Shown piece after piece: positions 48,956 to 61,130 of a stretch of 64,000 nt of DNA (the stretch's first letter is position 1; the number at the start of each line of letters is the position of its first letter). Made by a program: the position numbers and the translations under genes. A model generated the notes under the pieces. It had not been told where the DNA came from. It saw nothing but the letters and a program-made list of their open reading frames with translations, and did no database searches. The DNA comes from Trichuris trichiura (lineage: Eukaryota; Nematoda; Enoplea; Trichinellida; Trichuridae): NCBI GenBank assembly GCA_037903355.1, contig JBAJFE010000012.1, positions 558,001 to 622,000 on the forward strand, written 5' to 3'.

Positions 48956-51900
48956 CTAAATCGGCAACATTGCCTGCGATAAGTGCTCACTTAACGTTCT
49001 TACCAATTTCTCCTCCTCTTCATCTTCAATATTATCGTTCTCTTGATGCATCTTTTTTATGCGCTCGCTATACTTTTTTCTCTGATTTTCTATTACGTCC
49101 CTCTTTACTGGATTACGTTTCAACATGCCATCCCTGTTAAGTTCAATGGATTACAGAGCGTAGGAATTGTGAAAAGCTAACCATTCAAGTTCAACCAATC
49201 CTCCAGCTTTGGCAATCGCTTTTTTTACTCGACTAGCAAACTGGATACTGTTTTCGCCTTCCTAAAAAAGCAATAAGTATCTGAAAGGAGGTCGGATCTC
49301 CCCCAACTTACAGCTCGCGTCATCGGCGGTAAATACCAGACGTCGCAGACGAGTGCCCAACTAGTCATCATCATCATCAAGTATTCGAAGTAGGACACCC
49401 GCGAACTGTTCCAAAAAGCGTCGCCAAATCTTGCGTCGTACTTTATTGCTACCGGATATATGACGTTGCATACTTCGAACGATCCTTTCTTGAACATCAT
49501 CACCGAGGTGTTGTTTACACAAGTACCCTCAGGAAATATCAATATGGGAAGCTTGTCCTTATCTTCCACGTGCTCTAAAAGTCTGTAAGTTCACTGTTTT
49601 AGCATTGTTGACAGTTCAGTGGTGAACATCCATTCTAATACCTTTTGCGAACAGCCAATTTGTCGCTTATCTCCTCCCGCTCAAACCATATATGCGATTC
49701 AAGCCGGCTCAAACAGTTCTGCAGGAAGCCCAAAAAACTTCCTTGCTTCTGTCCAACCTGAAGAAAACAAACCATTTCAAAATCAAATGCATATTCGTTA
49801 TCAACGACTTTTCCAGCAGAAGTATTGCAGCGATCCCATTATTTCATTTCTCAACAAGTCATCTCTCAGTGTTGCAAAATTCTTCCGCTACGTAACGCTT
49901 ATTTCTTTTACCTTTACAACTAACCCATCTACTGGAATGAAGAATTTGCAAGTGTCTTAAGCTGTCGAATGGATAAAATGAGAAAGGGCGCTTGCAGATC
50001 GAAAACGAAAGATATGGTCCCTTCTAATGAAATCAAGACGGGTGCGGACAGCGTACGTACGCCTGCAATAGCACCCTATCCCAAATGATTTTAATTTAAG
50101 CTCACGCTGCCCTTTCCTATTTGCAATACGTAGATGGCGCTAATGTCACGCAAAGTTGTTCTTTCAGCAGCGACTCATGAAACCGTAGATTTGACCCTAA
50201 AGAGCTATAAGTTTAGCAAACGTCCTGCCGGACTACCGGATATATATATATATAGTCTTGAAAATGTGGTTTCTTGGTACGGGAGCGTATGTTTTCATAA
50301 TGTAAAAGTTTTATTACGGAAGTTATATATATATAGTTCGAGCGTTCCGAAAGCTCTGATATTAAACAGTTGGGTGCATTGACATCTGTACAATTTTTCT
50401 TAATAACGGCTCATCCATCCGTTAGTAGAGCAGCTGTTTCGTTTAATTTACAGATACCAGCACAACAGATAAACGGGAAAAGCCGTAGAAGACCATACAC
50501 TATGAAATCCCATCCCGTTACGAAGCACCTAGTGTTCAAGTATATATATATTGTTGCTTTTTGTCAAAATCTTAATGCCATTTATGTGGCAACATTAAAC
50601 AACAGCATAAGCGGACGATGCGCAGAAATAAATGCGAAATTTTGTAATATAGCGCCGCGCTGATCTTGATAATGAGAAGGAAAGCGTTAAGTGAGCTCAA
50701 GCAATGGAAGCGAACCTGCACTTCTTCCGTGATCCTGCAGAGCTACAGTATGACTGGTGGCACATAAAAGTAAAGATTTTTGTCCGTTTTACTGGCAATA
50801 CCCACTAAGAGACGCCAATCAGTCGTGCTAATACACGTTTCAGGCGTCACTTTGCTGCACGCTAAGTTGCTGACCTATTCGTGCGCCCTTTAACGGTGGA
50901 GACACGAGAAGTTTCAGCAAATAAAATCACACTAACGGCATACAGCGCATGCCTACAGACATACAAGTGATTTTGGTTTACAGTTAACGCAACATTAAGG
51001 TTTTTACAAGATGCACTATGCATACTATATTCACAAATCTGTAAGTGAAAGACTACTACCAAAGGTTTGTGCTGCTACTATTACCACATACGTTTCAATA
51101 CATAAAATCGAGATAATAAAATCAATTCCTTTTGCGCAGCTAATCTGAAAAGCTTCAGTCTATGCAAAGATGTAGAACCTATAGGCGAATTAGATTTACA
51201 ACGCTTGATGTGGGAATCACCGGAAGCGCGTTTAACGTTGCGTAAGTCAACACGAAGTCGACATTTCAAAAAAGTGCCAAATTACCAAAGCGTAACAATT
51301 GTTGCTTGCCAGTATGAGAGCGTCTATTGGAGACGTATGGTTTGCCACGCAGATGCCGCCCGGTTTGGCTGCATTTTCCCTACAAAATGAATGCACATTT
51401 AAGTCCAATGGGAATTTCATCTACAAGTCACTCATCAAAATAAAAGCACGACAAAAAGTTTTGCTTCGCGCTGCTTGCTCACTGAAGAGATAGGAAACAA
51501 AAATTAACTGAAAACCTGGCCGACATGGAAAGCCACAAATGGACATGAGAAATCCAAAAGAATTGAATAACTTCTAGTTTCTGGAAGCGGCGCGTAGGCG
51601 GGCTGTAAGACTTTGCCGCCAGTTTTGGCAGTGCTTCTACGTAACTGCGTCTATGCTAGCCTATAGTTACGCTGCTGAACCAATGCAGCTTCGTATTTGG
51701 ATGAACTTTAAACGTCGCTCACGGTGCCATTTACGTGACGTTACGTATTCTTGAAAAGCGCAGAAAAAAGTCGAAGTTAAAGTGAAAAACACTTCTTCTA
51801 CGTAGTAAGCCAAAGTTGTTTTCAAACTTTTGAACAACACTAGTAGCCCTCCAGTCATTGATAGTCATTAAATAAACAATGTACAGTTCAACAAACTTAA

Positions 51901-54900
51901 CAAGAGAAGAACGTGACGGCTAATGAATTTACATCTTTTAAATTTTTCTCCTCGTATGATATAAACGAAGTATGCGATATGTTCTTTACGATGGAAGTCC
52001 TGTTGTAATATTTAATAAATTTTAATCCTAGAACTTTTTGGTCCGATCCTGAAAGATTTCTCATCCTTCTTTACCGCTGATGACGGGTCACGATTGGACA
52101 TGAAAGCTCGTGGATTAAAATTTATTAAATGTTACAATGGGACTTCTCCGTAACGAACACATCACACACTTCACATGAAGCTTTGCTGTCCCGTGTCAAA
52201 AAGATACATTTTTAAGGAACACAAAAGCGCTATTTCAACCATCTTTGAGAAGCTGCTCAAAGTAAGTTTCGACGAAGGCGTGAACGTTATTTCACTACAA
52301 AAGCCTCGTTTACAAAATTTACATACAAAGCAAAAATACGGTATTTCGAGCTTGAATTACTTAACCAAAAAAACTTTTTGTAAGGCCGCTTGTGCTCAGC
52401 GCTTCTTGCTAAAGAGAAATATTAACCCCAAAGGCTTACTAAGTAGACAATACGGTATAAGGGCATTGTTAAGAAACAGTGATATAAAACTTTAGATAAC
52501 AAAAATAAAGAAAACTAAGACAATCTGATTGAACGATACCGCAGTGTTACATGTGCAGATTTACTGCAGAAAGGCGGTATCGACGAGGAATTCGAAGCTA
52601 AATTTTGGACGCTGGCTTCCGACTGCTGTAAAACCTGGTCAACACATAAAAATACGATGTTGTGATGCGCACGTGATCATGTCAACTGAGCATTCCTACC
52701 CCAATGGAAGTCAGTTGACTACTGCAAAAATTACGCAATGAAAAAACAATGAACGAAAGTCATTTGAACTTTGGCCAGTGGAGTTCAAAATACGAAGATG
52801 TGCATTGCTTCGCCCATTAGCAAAATTAAGAAATGAGCTGATGAGGTAGCTTATTCAAGTTACCAAATGATCATACAGAAACTCACGTTGAAATTCGCAA
52901 AGCGTAAAGCGATAAAATACGGTAGGTCACCTGAGCATCAAATTAAGCCCAAGTTTACGGAAACATATAGACGCGATTTCAGGGAATGCTTGTAAATGTC
53001 GCTTAAGAACGCTTGGCATACCTGTTATGAAACGTGACGGCTCCAGAGCAAGCTTGCAAAAGTAGGCGGTAGCAAATCAAGCTTACTTTCCTGCTGAGCT
53101 GGCGTTTGAACCTTAAAAGGATTTGACTGCACAGAGTTGAACAGATTAAAATGATTAAAAGTATGACTAAAGTGTTACATCTTTGCAGAATTTACAAATC
53201 GGCGCGCCTATGAACTGAGCATGAAAGAATAAATAAATAAGCATGTTTTGAAACTTACTTGCCATCTTGCAGGAACGCAATGAAGGTGCCGGCTGCGGAA
53301 AGAATGAAAAGTGACATGATAAAAATCGTAAGGCTGCATAAAGGTTGAATATAATTACTTGTCGACTAACCGCTTACCTACTTTGTTGGAAACAGAACGC
53401 AATAACGAAAGATGAGCCCCACAGTCCATACCAAGGACAATTTCCAGCTGAACAACTTGGCTTATTTAATTTCAGTACTGCCTTTTGACTAAGTACCTCA
53501 TGAATTGGTAGCCGTAAGAGCTGCGGGTGAGCAAATTCCAGGTAGTAAGCTCGGCAGAACTAAACCGAGAGGTCACTTCATCTTCAATTACTGCTTCCAT
53601 ACCAGCCTAAAGAGGGTAGGGTGAACATGAATCGATTTAAAGGCAACAGACCTACCTTGATGAAGTCAAGGCTGTCCTCAAAGAAAATATGGACAAGATC
53701 GCCACTAGGTTCCTCCTCATAGATTTTGTAGCTGACTCGCTTGGATGCTTCCCGTTCTATTAGAGTACCTGAAAACAACAAGTTTTGAAAATAAGGCTTT
53801 TTGGTACGGGACTGTAGGTTTTCATGATTAACTTGTTTCTTCTCTTACGGAATGTGTCCCGTTTGGAGTATAATAGACTTTTAATGTCCGTAGCTTTCGG
53901 GCCGCGTGTGACCCGTCTTCATCGATATTAAACTTTAGAATCCTCAGGTCCTCAGAATTTAATACTGCTGAGGACGGGTCACGAGCGGCCTTTAAGCGAC
54001 GGACATTATAAGTTTATCGTACTCTAAACGGGACACATTCTGTAAGAAGAAACAAATTAATCCTGAAAACAACAGATACAAAATCAAATAGTCAAAGTGA
54101 TAAAACTAGTCCGAAAACATTATTCTATTTAAACAAATCGTTTGGGAGCATCCTATGTTCAGCCAAAAGCTATTTACTAGAACTAGGAAACTGGTATGCT
54201 ACTTTAAACTGGAAACCCGAAGATAGATTAGAACGTATCCATAACCAAACTTCCGTGGAATACAAACTAGGCAACGGTCATACGATTCAGCATGTCAAGC
54301 TAAGCAGTGACCGGAACAGAGGGCTGTTCACAGCAAAAGGATTCATTAAGAACTGAAAAAACAGCAACTCAATTTTGACCAAGACAGGATTGCACAGAGC
54401 ATAGGTATCGATTACGATAACTTCAGATGTTAAAGAATTCGGCGCAAGCTTGCAATACTTCAACTATTGCTAAAAATAGAAGGCTAAAGCTTTGGGAAAA
54501 AACTGTCGCAAAAGCACGCAGCGCCAAGAAAACGCTACAGCGGTTGCACGCTGTCATTGAGTAAACGTCAAATAAATAAGTGCTTTTTTGTTACACAAAC
54601 TCTCGTTAATGAGGGAATTTAAAACGTTAAAATTCAAAGGAAAAAGAAACCGAGAATTATAATGGACTTACTGTCAGTAGCTTCGAAAGATTCGCTCGCG
54701 CAGGGTGAAGTTTTTTTTAAAGCATCACTTTCTTCTTCTGAACTGGCGCTAGATTCCTCGTAAGAATCTAACGTTTCTGCAGCGATTATGCATCGATGGG
54801 TCCACTGTAAAGAAGAGATTTACCACAAGTAATGCGTACAAGCATTGAGTAAAGCTAGCTTCTAACAAAACGAAACTTGCGCAAGCGAGTCCCGCAGGTA

Positions 54901-55112
54901 GACTGTCTTCATTGAAAAAAAGAAGCTGTCAGCTCTTCGGCACTTACCTTGAAAAGCCGCAACAGTAGTCTGACGTAAAGTTGACGGATGCCCGTCGATT
55001 TACCACATGCAGCCATGATCATCAAGAAAAATGCGATGATCAGCATCGCGAGAAAAGCTCTTGTGCAAAATGTTAACAATCCGTTAAGGATTAAACCGCC
55101 ACTGAGAAACAT
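48956..55112 (-). CDS. GPAT4: ER glycerol-3-phosphate acyltransferase, GPAT3/4 type
   Basis: Makes lysophosphatidic acid from glycerol-3-phosphate and acyl-CoA, the first step of triacylglycerol and phospholipid synthesis at the ER and lipid droplets. Exons 5' to 3': 54948-55112, 54672-54804, 53656-53768, 53497-53606, 53382-53447, 53259-53333, 53022-53090, 51286-51379, 49642-49757, 49312-49582, 49182-49261, 48956-49133; all phases fit; 489 residues. Order: N-terminal membrane helix (AMLIIAFFLMIMAACG), a Ser/Glu-rich linker, GMEAVIEDEVTSRFSSAEL, hydrophobic segments (LSLVWTVGLIFRYCVLF and the next exon), acyltransferase block I NHTSPID (HX4D), WFERE, block III FPEGTCVNNTS, block IV VIYPVAIKY, then a charged C-tail. 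Three introns are long (903, 1642 and 1528 bp) and each holds a copy of one foldback repeat. The others are about 50-140 bp, apart from one of 167 bp. Confidence 0.95.
50225..50370. repeat. degraded copy of the foldback repeat, in a GPAT intron
   Basis: GGTACGGGAGCGTATGTTTT and CATAATG match the left border of the 53.8 kb element (GGTACGGGACTGTAGGTTTTC). TTCCGAAAGCTCTGATATTA matches its core. Two (TA)n tracts at about 50238-50253 and 50323-50334 interrupt it. Confidence 0.5.
51985..52157. mobile_element. foldback element with hammerhead-like core, in a GPAT intron
   Basis: Two inverted arms of about 75-80 bases meet near 52065. Both contain ATTTAATAAATTTTAATCC, with GAAGTCC on the outside. 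The right arm reads CTGATGACGGGTCACGATTG and then GGACATGAAAGCT, the order seen in hammerhead ribozymes (CUGAnGA, stem, GAAA). It has no coding capacity. It lies in the 1.64 kb intron between the FLQDGK exon set and the NHTSPID exon. Confidence 0.7.
53814..54075. mobile_element. foldback element with hammerhead-like core, in a GPAT intron
   Basis: Inverted arms of about 110 bases separated by a short spacer (53940-53965). Shared blocks include GTTTCTTCTCTTACGGAATG, GTGTCCCGTTTGGAGTA, TAATGTCCGTAGC and GTGACCCGTC. Read on the minus strand the left arm gives GAAGACGGGTCAC...GGCCCGAAAGCTACGGAC; the right arm gives CTGAGGACGGGTCACGAGCG on the plus strand. The CGGGTC and GGCCCG words can pair as a six-base stem between the two core motifs. 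It lies in the 0.9 kb intron 2 of the GPAT gene. Confidence 0.75.
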
Positions 55113-58100
55113 TCTACATGTTCAGCCACGCTTCAATTATCAAAAATTGGCGGCGGCAACAATAAGTAGTGAACCAAGAGTCCATCTAACGAACTGGGCT
55201 CGCGGCACAAAAAAGGGTCAAGAATAGCAAACACCAGACGCCGCGGTATCAGCTACGAAATATTGTGCGCAGGTACGTACAGTACGAAATGTATGAAAAT
55301 ATGTTTTCAGCAGTTGTGGTCTTTTTTTATAGCTTGGATAAGGTTTGCAGCCAGTCTGAAAGAGCTCTTTTTGTTTTCAGTCAAGAAAAGTCTAAAATAT
55401 TTATTTTATCCGGTTGCTTTGTTGTAATGTGGTAAAATGCTAGTTTCGAACGTTTCAAAAGTCGAAAAATTCGCTGCACGTAGCGGAGCAGAGTAGCTTC
55501 TGAAAGGCATAAGCACCACAGAAATAAAGCGGGTCTTTTCGGCGAGTAGGATTAGAGGTTCGTTAAAAACTTTTCTATTTTTGGTAACGTGCACAATCTC
55601 CCATGCGTGAAAAAATTTAGGCTAGTCAATAAAAAGTTACTGCAGCTGTATTACGTGAGAGTTTGACACACCGCTGTATTGTTGCCCTATTTCTAGCTTT
55701 TTTTCAGTTATGCAACTGGCCAACTCTTTTGCTTAACTTCGGTTGAAATTTTTTAAAGAAAATGTTTATTTACCGAAAGTAGGCAACATTCGCGAAGCTG
55801 ACAAAGTTGATTAAGAAGTTAGATTTATCAGAAATATCAGGTTGTCCGGCATCACATGTTCCTGTTGATATTTACTCATTTCTACGCATCAACGCAGCTT
55901 GTTTTTTCCAGCAGAGTGCCTACCTATACATCCTGATTAAATATGGCATTTATCATATTGCCATTAATGCTGTATACAGTTTATCACTGTAAATACATAA
56001 AAGCTTTATGTCGCAACATTGGTTGGCAAATTCTAGTGAGATATCGCAGACAATCGCCAGCATGACAAGTTGGCACTTTCGTAACCTCGAGATGTCCACG
56101 TTAGGCATGTTAAAGTAGTGATATTTTGCTATCGGTTCATACAGTTTTGCTGAAGATGCCAGAAAAAATAAAACCCTGCTGCAAACACAAAATTGCCACT
56201 AAATAAATGCCTGAAACGTATTGAACAATGACTTGTAAACTCGCTTTTCTGGAAGAGAATTAAGCGTTGCAATCTATGAAGCATAGGTGTCCTTTAGGGC
56301 ATTGTTGTAGTAATACCATTGGTGATATGCATTATGCCCTCATAATAAACAGATATAACGCAGTTATGTAATAAAACATTCGATTGATGATATGTTAATT
56401 TTGCATCCATCCACGGACGAAGCAGTCGTTCCCTCTTGTCATATCGTATATGATTTTCTATAGTAACTTGCAAATCTTTCTGTAGTGCCCGCTCTTAATG
56501 TGAAGAAAGATAATGAGTGATCAGTGCTGATAATGCTCTTAATTTTTTTATCTAAAACTGAACTTTTCATAGAAAAAAGCAGTAATTGTTAATTTTTATG
56601 AATTACAGTAAATAGAACAAAGCCGCGTCAGCACTGGCAAGAATAATAGAACCGATTACAAGTTGCATCACACGTTGAAGTTTGATTTCGTCGCATGTAA
56701 TCAAAGAAACGTGGGTTAAAATAATGATCTTATTTAATAGTAGACTGATAGGTATGATGGTATAGTTAACGCTAATCTGCTGGCACGGTTTTATTCAACA
56801 ATGCACCTGCCGTTATGCGTCATAACAATATTTTCAGTACGCATTTCTTTTTCCATTTAATAACACTATTGTGCGTATGAAGTTTGTAACTGCTGAGTGA
56901 AGCATGTATGCTTGAGGAATGTAAAGTACTTAGACCTTAACACTACTTTGAAAACTTTATTATTCATAAATCCAGCAAAACCTTCTGTATCTTTCCAAAA
57001 TGAATTCTTTTACAGTTGTTTTACTCTTATAAAGTGCAACTGCTTTAATTTGGTGACGTTAGAGGTTATCAAATGGGGTCTCAGGTTCAAGTATCACGCA
57101 CGTTGCTCGCGCGAGTAAAAATTTTCCCCAACTTGCAATACTCACACGAAAACGGGTTCACTGGAAAGAAGAATCGAGCAAAGTTTGCTTCTACCTTTTG
57201 AGAAATTTCTAGGTAGTTCATCAGTCAAAAAGCTTCTGCTATACTGTCCTAATTAAGCAGCCGTCTGAGACGTGTGAAGCGTTTCTCTGTTAATTTACAC
57301 GCCGTAAAAGGATAATATCCGATTTCTCTAGATGAATCAGCGAGTTGGCATTCGGTCATGAATACTACAGTATTGTAACAAATGATTTCGAAATTTTACC
57401 TTAGCTTTCAAAATGTTACATCCCTAAAAAACACATTCTATTTTACCAGTAGCACTAAGCGTTTTTATTTCCATTTCCGTTTGGGATGGGAGTTGTAATG
57501 CTATTCTAAAACTGAAGAACTATTAAAATTCTGCATCATCGCCGCTGTTAACAGCGCTATTCCTGCCTGTCATCCTATACTCAAATTAAATAGAACCTTT
57601 GTTAGTAATTTCAAAAAATTCCGCTGAGTTTGACGCGCAGGTTAGTTCGTTTAATCCTGAGCGCGGTTGTCTCTGCTTCAGCAGTCAATGCATTAGAAAG
57701 CTCGCGAATATGCAACTTGCTGCTCGATGGCAAATAGACCTGTTCCGTTTACTTGCTAAAGTATGCACAAAATAGTAACTATAGTTCTAGTCAATGGTGG
57801 GAACAGACTTTTGTAAGGTATTGGCGTAGGTAAAGATGAGCCTACCGTATTCTCTTCGCTTTTTTCGTGCTGAACATTGCACCTATTTTTAAGTATTACA
57901 CCAATCGTTCCAATTTCTCGAGTTGGAAAGTGACACGCTCACATATGCGTAGTTACACAAAAAAATTAATCAGCAGAACGATGAAGAAGACCCTAAGTGA
58001 AATTCTGTCTGGTTTTTGTCTCAGTTGTCTGTGGCTGCCAAATTTCCTTTAGTTAGTTCTTCGGTCTGTTAAAGATCATTTACAGGAAATTTTTTCATTG

Positions 58101-60690
58101 TATTTGCACTGTGGAGTGATAGTATATATTTACATCCGTCGCTGAAACGCAAAAAGTATTGAACTAGAACTTAACTGTTGTTCGATGAGCTGAGAACGTT
58201 TGGTTTGGAGGACTGCATTACTATCATGAATCCAGTCCTTTATACGAAATGAACCCTCTGATTTTTATACGATGACGTAAGAAAGTAAACTGAGCCTGCA
58301 GGCCTTTCGCGGCATGCGTCCTAAGTGCTAACTCGTGTTCTAAGGAAACCCGGTGAAGCTTGAAATAGCATACAAGTTCATAAATTAAGTTGGCAGAAAG
58401 TGGCAGTAACTATGAAATTAAGCAGCGTTTTTCAAACTTCAGTCTTCATAATGAAGGTTGCGTTTCGTCTATCTGTGAGACTGGTAGCACGCAAGCGTTT
58501 GACGGTAGGACTTATTTAACCTGCAGTGCCGCGTAAGCCTGGCGGCAAGAGGATGCCAATCCTTCCTGCAAAATTCAATGCGTAAAGAGTAATCAAGACG
58601 AACTAGTGATTTGATGAATAAACAAGGCGACTGTCCATACCTGTGCTACTGTTTGCTTTTCGAAATCTTTGCTTGGCGTAGTTCGCTAATACGGAAAGAA
58701 GTCTGACCATCATATGTTCATGCTTACAGAATATGCGGACTATTTCTTTCTCTAGGGACAATAATCTTCAAACGTGAATGGCTAAGGCGAAAGGGAAACA
58801 CATCTGATGCCGTATAGGAAAAGCCTCCTATGTATTCGCAGTGTTTGCTTCAGAATAAAGCGTTCGCTCTGAGCTGACCCAGTTCATAAAATTTGTCAAA
58901 CATTTTAGGCATCCCTCGATGAGAGAGACGAAGCTTCCAATACTTTTAAAAATACTAGTACCACACTACGGTGTGTGCTAAGTATCGACGCAAGTTAGTA
59001 GCTGTCAATCATTAATACGTATTAATATATTCAACCTCAGACTTCTCTGTTTCAGTGCTAGCACAAATTTTCTGCAGCCATGTCTACCTATCGATGCTCG
59101 ACGTTTGAATTCTAGTATCTAAGCTATAACAGAATCAGGAAGCTATTAATGCCAATATAAAACAACTTTTACGTTCATCATGGTTTCTTCAGCGAAATAC
59201 AGCTCTTTTGGGCTGTCACAGTTTGCTTAAACGTAAAGTTTTCTGGAACAATCATTACACCTTATATATATATATATTCAAATCTTTGGTAAAGTGTATC
59301 TCGTTTGATCGTCCTTGCTCGATGATGCTGACGATTAAATCAGTCGTTAAATGGATTCTATTGCCATGTTTGTCAATACATGTTTTGCTTTCGAGGTTTT
59401 TCATGGCCTCCGCTGTTTTTGCTCGTTTACTTTGTCATCAACCTCATTCCATTTCGGTGCGATGGGTTCAACGCGCCGATTAGTCGAATCGCATCACTGA
59501 AGATGTAATTAAATTGCTTTCAAGACTTTCGATGAAGTAATGCAAAGAGAACTGACTACGGAAAAAGTGGCTTTGACGATTTTTAGTAGCGTAGCTTGTA
59601 TTGTGGCGATGATCAAAATCTCACCTCTTGTTTTAGCATATGTCTTTCGCTTTTGCAAACCAATGAGTGTATAATGACTGAATGGTCATTTATTTCACAT
59701 TAAAAATGTAGTTGCCCCAAATCATGTTCTACGTAAACCGGTATCAGGCGTTTGTGGCTTCCTTAAAGAAATGGGTTAAAAAAGATTGAAGTACAATGCT
59801 AACGCTCATTCGCTATTGTTCTAACGGACTTACGCTCAACCAGTAGTGTTGGGAGCATAACGCTGGCATGACGACGCGGTAGATTGATGGAACAGCAAAA
59901 AAGTGTACTGGTTTCTTTTTAAAGTTTCTACAGGCTGTTTGCAGACTCAGACTCAGAGGAGGTGAGAGCTATATATTTTACTCGGTAGATCACTTTCACA
60001 TCCGTCTTGAAAGTGGTGAAAAGTTGACTATCAAAAAAACGCTCCAGGATATGGACGAAATACGGAAAATGTTCAAACGTCAGAGACTGTTCGCCTGCCT
60101 AACTGAATGCGGGAAGCGATGGTAAATTGATGTGATTTTAAATTGGCAGATTTTTCTTTTTTCGCTTTGGTTTGGTCTTCGTCGCCGTAAAGCCTCATTT
60201 GCGCAGGAGGTCAACGATGTGACAGTTATTGGGGTCAAGGACTGCTGAAACGCAACCTTGAATGGTATCACACCCGTAAGAAGCATACTGCATTTGGAAA
60301 ATAAGTTTAAGTAAACTGAAGGTAATGGCACATTCGTTTTGCGTTGTCGCGGGTGATATGTAACAAAATATTTTTTCATCCCTTGGCCGCATTCATGTAA
60401 ATGTACACCGTTTCGGTGTGCCAACTTTCCTGGGTTAAACTGTCTGTCATTTACCAAGAGTCTGCTCTAGCAGCGTCACGTCATAGCGCTATCAAGAATT
60501 TCTCAGTTTAGCGTGAAATTAACCGTTAAATTCAAGCGATTGGTGGCTACCGGAGCAACGACATCTGTCAAGGAAGTAAAATCGCAAACTGGTCTCGCGG
60601 GTTCTTAAAGCTCCCTGCGTTGAGACTGAATTCGCCATTTGTGCATCTGTTCGACCCGATAAAGCCGAACGATTGATAGCGCCTCCAAAA
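55113..60690. other. no recognisable gene
   Basis: GPAT 5' flank, then AT-rich stop-rich sequence. A (TA)n tract lies at about 59262-59278. An open frame of 125 codons at 60080-60457 minus has no recognisable domain. Confidence 0.4.
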
Positions 60691-60693
60691 AAG

Positions 60694-61130
60694 ATGAGCA
60701 GGCTTGCATTTTTCCTATTTTTTGTCTCATTGCTTGTCCTGGGTTCTGCCAGCCCCGAAGAAGAGCCTTTGCCTAGGCGATTAGTTCGTGCCCTGCACAA
60801 CACGCCGGGATGTAACAATATTTCAAATTGTACGCCGTCTTTGACGTAAACTGTCGTGAATTGCATATAGGTGAAAATCCTTCCTTAAATGGTGCCTGGA
60901 AGGTAACGGACATACTCGGTCTTTGCGGGAACAAGTTTTGCTCGCTGCCCACGCAGTTTTGCAGTGCCATCGTTCATGAAGGACGAAGAGCTTCTCTGGA
61001 GTGTGCATCCTGTAAGTTGACATTTCATTACAATGTCTTGATTGACTCGTTCTTGCACTCTTCTAGTAACTTTCTAGGTGCGAGATTAATTCACAAACTT
61101 TTCGAGATGAAATGTGAAGGTCATTTTTAA
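60694..61130 (+). CDS. small secreted cysteine-rich protein, novel
   Basis: Three exons, 60694-60811, 60871-61011 and 61078-61130, join in phase to give 103 residues. It starts MSRLAFFLFFVSLLVLGSAS, a clear signal peptide with cleavage probably after GSAS. The mature part begins with an acidic-then-dibasic segment (PEEEPLPRR) that could be a propeptide site. It holds seven cysteines at about 40, 58, 63, 70, 84, 87 and 99 (spacing C-17-C-4-C-6-C-13-C-2-C-11-C). Introns of 59 and 66 bp have GT-AG ends. No transmembrane segment and no known cysteine framework that I recognise; the odd count suggests one free cysteine or dimerisation. Likely extracellular; role unknown. Confidence 0.7.

Noticed and set aside
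48709..49140. 143-codon open frame on the plus strand
   Set aside because: It lies antisense to the last exons of the GPAT gene, whose minus-strand reading matches the family residue by residue.
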